Shown here: piece by piece, positions 61,551-64,000 of the stretch
How the letters are laid out: each line of letters starts with the position of its first letter
Numbering within the stretch: the stretch's first letter is position 1
Program-made: the position numbers and the translations under genes
The notes under the pieces: generated by a model
Seen by the model: only the letters and a program-made list of their open reading frames with translations
What the model was told of the DNA's origin: nothing
The model's database searches: none
Origin: Rotaria macrura
Taxonomy: Eukaryota > Rotifera > Eurotatoria > Philodinida > Philodinidae
NCBI GenBank assembly: GCA_900239685.1
Contig: OENT01000627.1
Span: 27,371-91,370 of the forward strand
DNA: 64,000 nt
Direction of reading: 5' to 3'

Positions 61551-63949
61551 CTTTCCCGCATAATACAAGCGCCTGGTGTTTCTAAACTGTTCAAACGCCC
61601 AAAATTTTTCAGTAAAATTGCTTTCGTGTAAATAGAATGAATGGCAGTAAGACCATTTTTCATTCACCACTATTTCTTTTAAAACCTCCATAATGAGAAT
61701 CATCGTTGCATTCTAAACAAAGTAGGCTAGTGTATTATTTTCACAGGTGAAGAAAGAAAATGTGTTCCCATAGTTTTACCGGGAAACCGAAAAAAGGGTT
61801 TTCAAAATTTGAACACAAATTTCGATGATCTGTAGATGATCGAATTTACTGATTACAAAGACTTTGTTTATTTTTTTTTCAAAATAAGTATGGAAATTCA
61901 GCAACAAAAAAGCTTTCTTGCAATATTCAAAGAGAAGGTTGGTTCCGCTCTTTCACAATTATTTTGAAAAAAAAATAAATATTGTATTTGTGATCAATCA
62001 TGTCGACGACCTATGAATCATCTTAATTTAAACTCGAATTCGAAAGCACATTTTTCACGGTTCCCCCGGGGAACTAACGCAAAGAAACGCTTTTTATGAC
62101 CTTCTCACAAGATAAACCATCCTGCTTTGTTGTTTAGAACGTAATGCTGCTTCTAACCTTATAGATGCTTTGAAAAATATTCGGCGAAGAAAACTGACGT
62201 GACCACTAGTCATTCTTAGCAGAAAAAAGTAGAACTTGAGGAAGATTAGAGTTGACCTTTTGTTTTGTCCGAATAATTCGGCACTGATTGTAATTGTAAA
62301 AACTGACGAAATTTCATTCTTTCAAAAGTGAATTCTAGTATGAGTGAGGTAGTTGTTCTATGATTCCAGTGAATGACGGCTTGGTACGTTTTTCATAGAG
62401 AATTATTTAATTTGGCAATTCAAATCTGGCATCGATACTTAATTAATCTCGACTTATGATTAGTTCAATTTCTGACAAAACGATATCTGATCACAGCTTG
62501 CTAATATTTTTAAAGGAGTTACCTTCCTACGCTTATGTCTTAATTTATTTTACGTTAGTTTTCTATAGAATTCAGAATTGAAATTTTTTACAGAAATAAT
62601 TTTTGACGAGAACAGTATGTTGAGTAAGTTAGAACTCACATGTGTCGTAGTAGCTGACGGTCAACCAACATGATTGAAAATGAAGACTCAAGTTCTCGGT
62701 CTCAAAGCCATCAGTCCTACTTATTTAAAATATTAATGTAAGTTTTGATATAGCAAACGTTGATTCATCTAACTTTTTTTTAATAATTACGAGAAAGAAA
62801 ATAGAACCAACCAGAAAAAAGTCAGTACTTTTTGTTGTGCAAAAATATTTTTACAAGGCTCTTTTATGTCTTTTCATATTTCGAACTTTATTTTACATCG
62901 AACAAAACTGGACGTATTATTGATAAGAAAAAGAATAACGGCAGCCTGCATATCATTCGTTTGATGTCCTAACCAATATTTCCAAATACGTAACGAGCTT
63001 TTACACTGGAGATAGTTGTATGGAAATTCGTATCTGTACGATACTTAATATTGTGTGAATAGATCACTCGTTTTTCTAGGCATATGTCTTTTGTCTTCAC
63101 CAAAAGATAGTCCTTACTTTCAGCTACAAAATCCTCTCTAATAGCATGGAGTAATTCACACGAATTATTATTTCTTTCTCACCTATCTAAAATAGACGAC
63201 CCTGTTTTGTCCGTGTTAGTTACGACCAACATTTTATTCATAGAATCCAAACAACTGAACGATTGACATTCAAACATTCAAGCATTGTAGAATTTATCTA
63301 TTTAGACATTTTTTTATTTGCATGAACTCTTTTCAGTCTTCTTAGTCAAATAACTATACAGTAGTCGTAAAGGATGTCCTTTTCATAGCTCAATGTGATT
63401 TTCCTATCGTACAATAGACGTGTATTTAAATAAAGAAAACTTTCCTATGGTACTACTCACATTACATATATGCTCGTGTAAAAAGTCCCCTATGAAAAAT
63501 CAACTTTCTTTCAGCGATCACTGATGCCTAAAAGAATATCGAAAATACAATTCTGTCAGCATAACATTCTATAATGTTGTCAGAAACGATTTATCAGTTG
63601 TGAATCAATATCATATTCATGATAACTTTGATCGAACAATCAATGACGAGTCTAACGAGTGTTTGACAAAAACATTCAAATTCAACGAAAAATGAAAACA
63701 AATTCCATAGAAGATTTAAAGTTGATGTATGAATATCTCAAGTAATACAGATAGCTGCATAAAATATTTTTAATCAATCATGTTTGGTTTTTAATCGAAT
63801 GCTACATAAGCATGAAATAGAAGCGTTGCATCTGTATTTTTCTCTCTAAATTATTAATATTTGAGAATGTCAAAGTTGTTACTTAGATACATATACATAC
63901 CATATGTTCCGTAAAATACATTCTATACGCATTATATGTTCAGTTTAAA

Positions 63950-63968
63950 TTTTTTTTTTTTTTTTTTT
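63950..63968. repeat. Poly(T) tract
   Basis: A run of 19 T near the right edge of the window. It could be the reversed A-tail of an inserted retroposon, but no body of such an element is recognisable. Confidence 0.7.
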
Positions 63969-64000
63969 ATTAGCGAATATAACTGGTGACTTCTCATCAG

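Larger units (their letters stand above)
60130..64000. other. Upstream region of the T-box gene, no recognised gene
   Basis: Nearly 3.9 kb without an exon-like segment on either strand. It probably contains the promoter and enhancers of the T-box gene. Short simple repeats are listed separately. Confidence 0.4.

Overview
The window is eukaryotic: AT-rich, with multi-exon genes, mostly 45-70 bp introns plus a few of 0.7-1.8 kb, and GT-AG splice sites throughout. The gene set is animal (NEK1-like, TBX1-like, paraoxonase-like, ZDHHC6-like, BACURD-like and PTRH2-like genes). Three things point to a bdelloid rotifer: small intron-poor B-box/coiled-coil genes in tandem, a plant/algal-type glycosyl mutase inside an intron-bearing gene, and splice-acceptor-like sites lying at or just before many start codons, as expected for spliced-leader trans-splicing. 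The species assignment is inference. All exon models were built by hand from splice sites, reading phase and remembered family similarity; no search was run.

Layout. 0.6-2.6 kb: two tandem B-box genes (+). 2.8-3.4 kb: a small unknown membrane protein (-). 6.1-8.6 kb: a seven-exon paraoxonase-like gene (-). 8.8-17.2 kb: a 23-exon NEK1-like kinase (-). 17.3-19.1 kb: signal peptidase subunit SPCS1 (+), divergent from NEK1. 20.4-24.5 kb: a fusion of a type II anchor, a plant-type GT75 (reversibly glycosylated polypeptide/UDP-arabinopyranose mutase) and a GT2/GT92-like domain (-). 24.5-31.9 kb: gene-poor and repeat-bearing, with a 759 bp terminal-inverted-repeat element carrying 115-117 bp internal repeats and a tRNA-like/SINE-like patch. 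31.9-35.9 kb: BACURD/KCTD adaptor and PTRH2 (-). 37.7-39.4 kb: an RBM4/Lark-like single-RRM protein (-). 42.1-43.9 kb: ZDHHC6-like palmitoyltransferase (-). 44.2-46.0 kb: an LRRC14/PRAME-like leucine-rich repeat protein (+). 46.0-49.7 kb: an uncharacterised type II membrane protein with an in-frame TGA (-). 49.8-50.8 kb: a pair of 177 bp inverted arms around a 237 bp N gap. 50.8-57.9 kb: no recognised gene. 57.9-60.1 kb: a TBX1/10-class T-box factor (-). 60.1-64 kb: no recognised gene.

The genes do not form one pathway. Three same-strand neighbour pairs (B-box 1/B-box 2; NEK1/paraoxonase; PTRH2/BACURD) are about 200-320 bp apart and the downstream gene has an acceptor-like site at its start, so each is a candidate trans-spliced operon. 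The most notable locus is the GT75 fusion, which looks like a horizontally acquired domain rebuilt into a type II membrane enzyme. Second is the paraoxonase-like protein, which keeps the expected calcium ligands and disulfide cysteines but has lost both histidines of the catalytic dyad.
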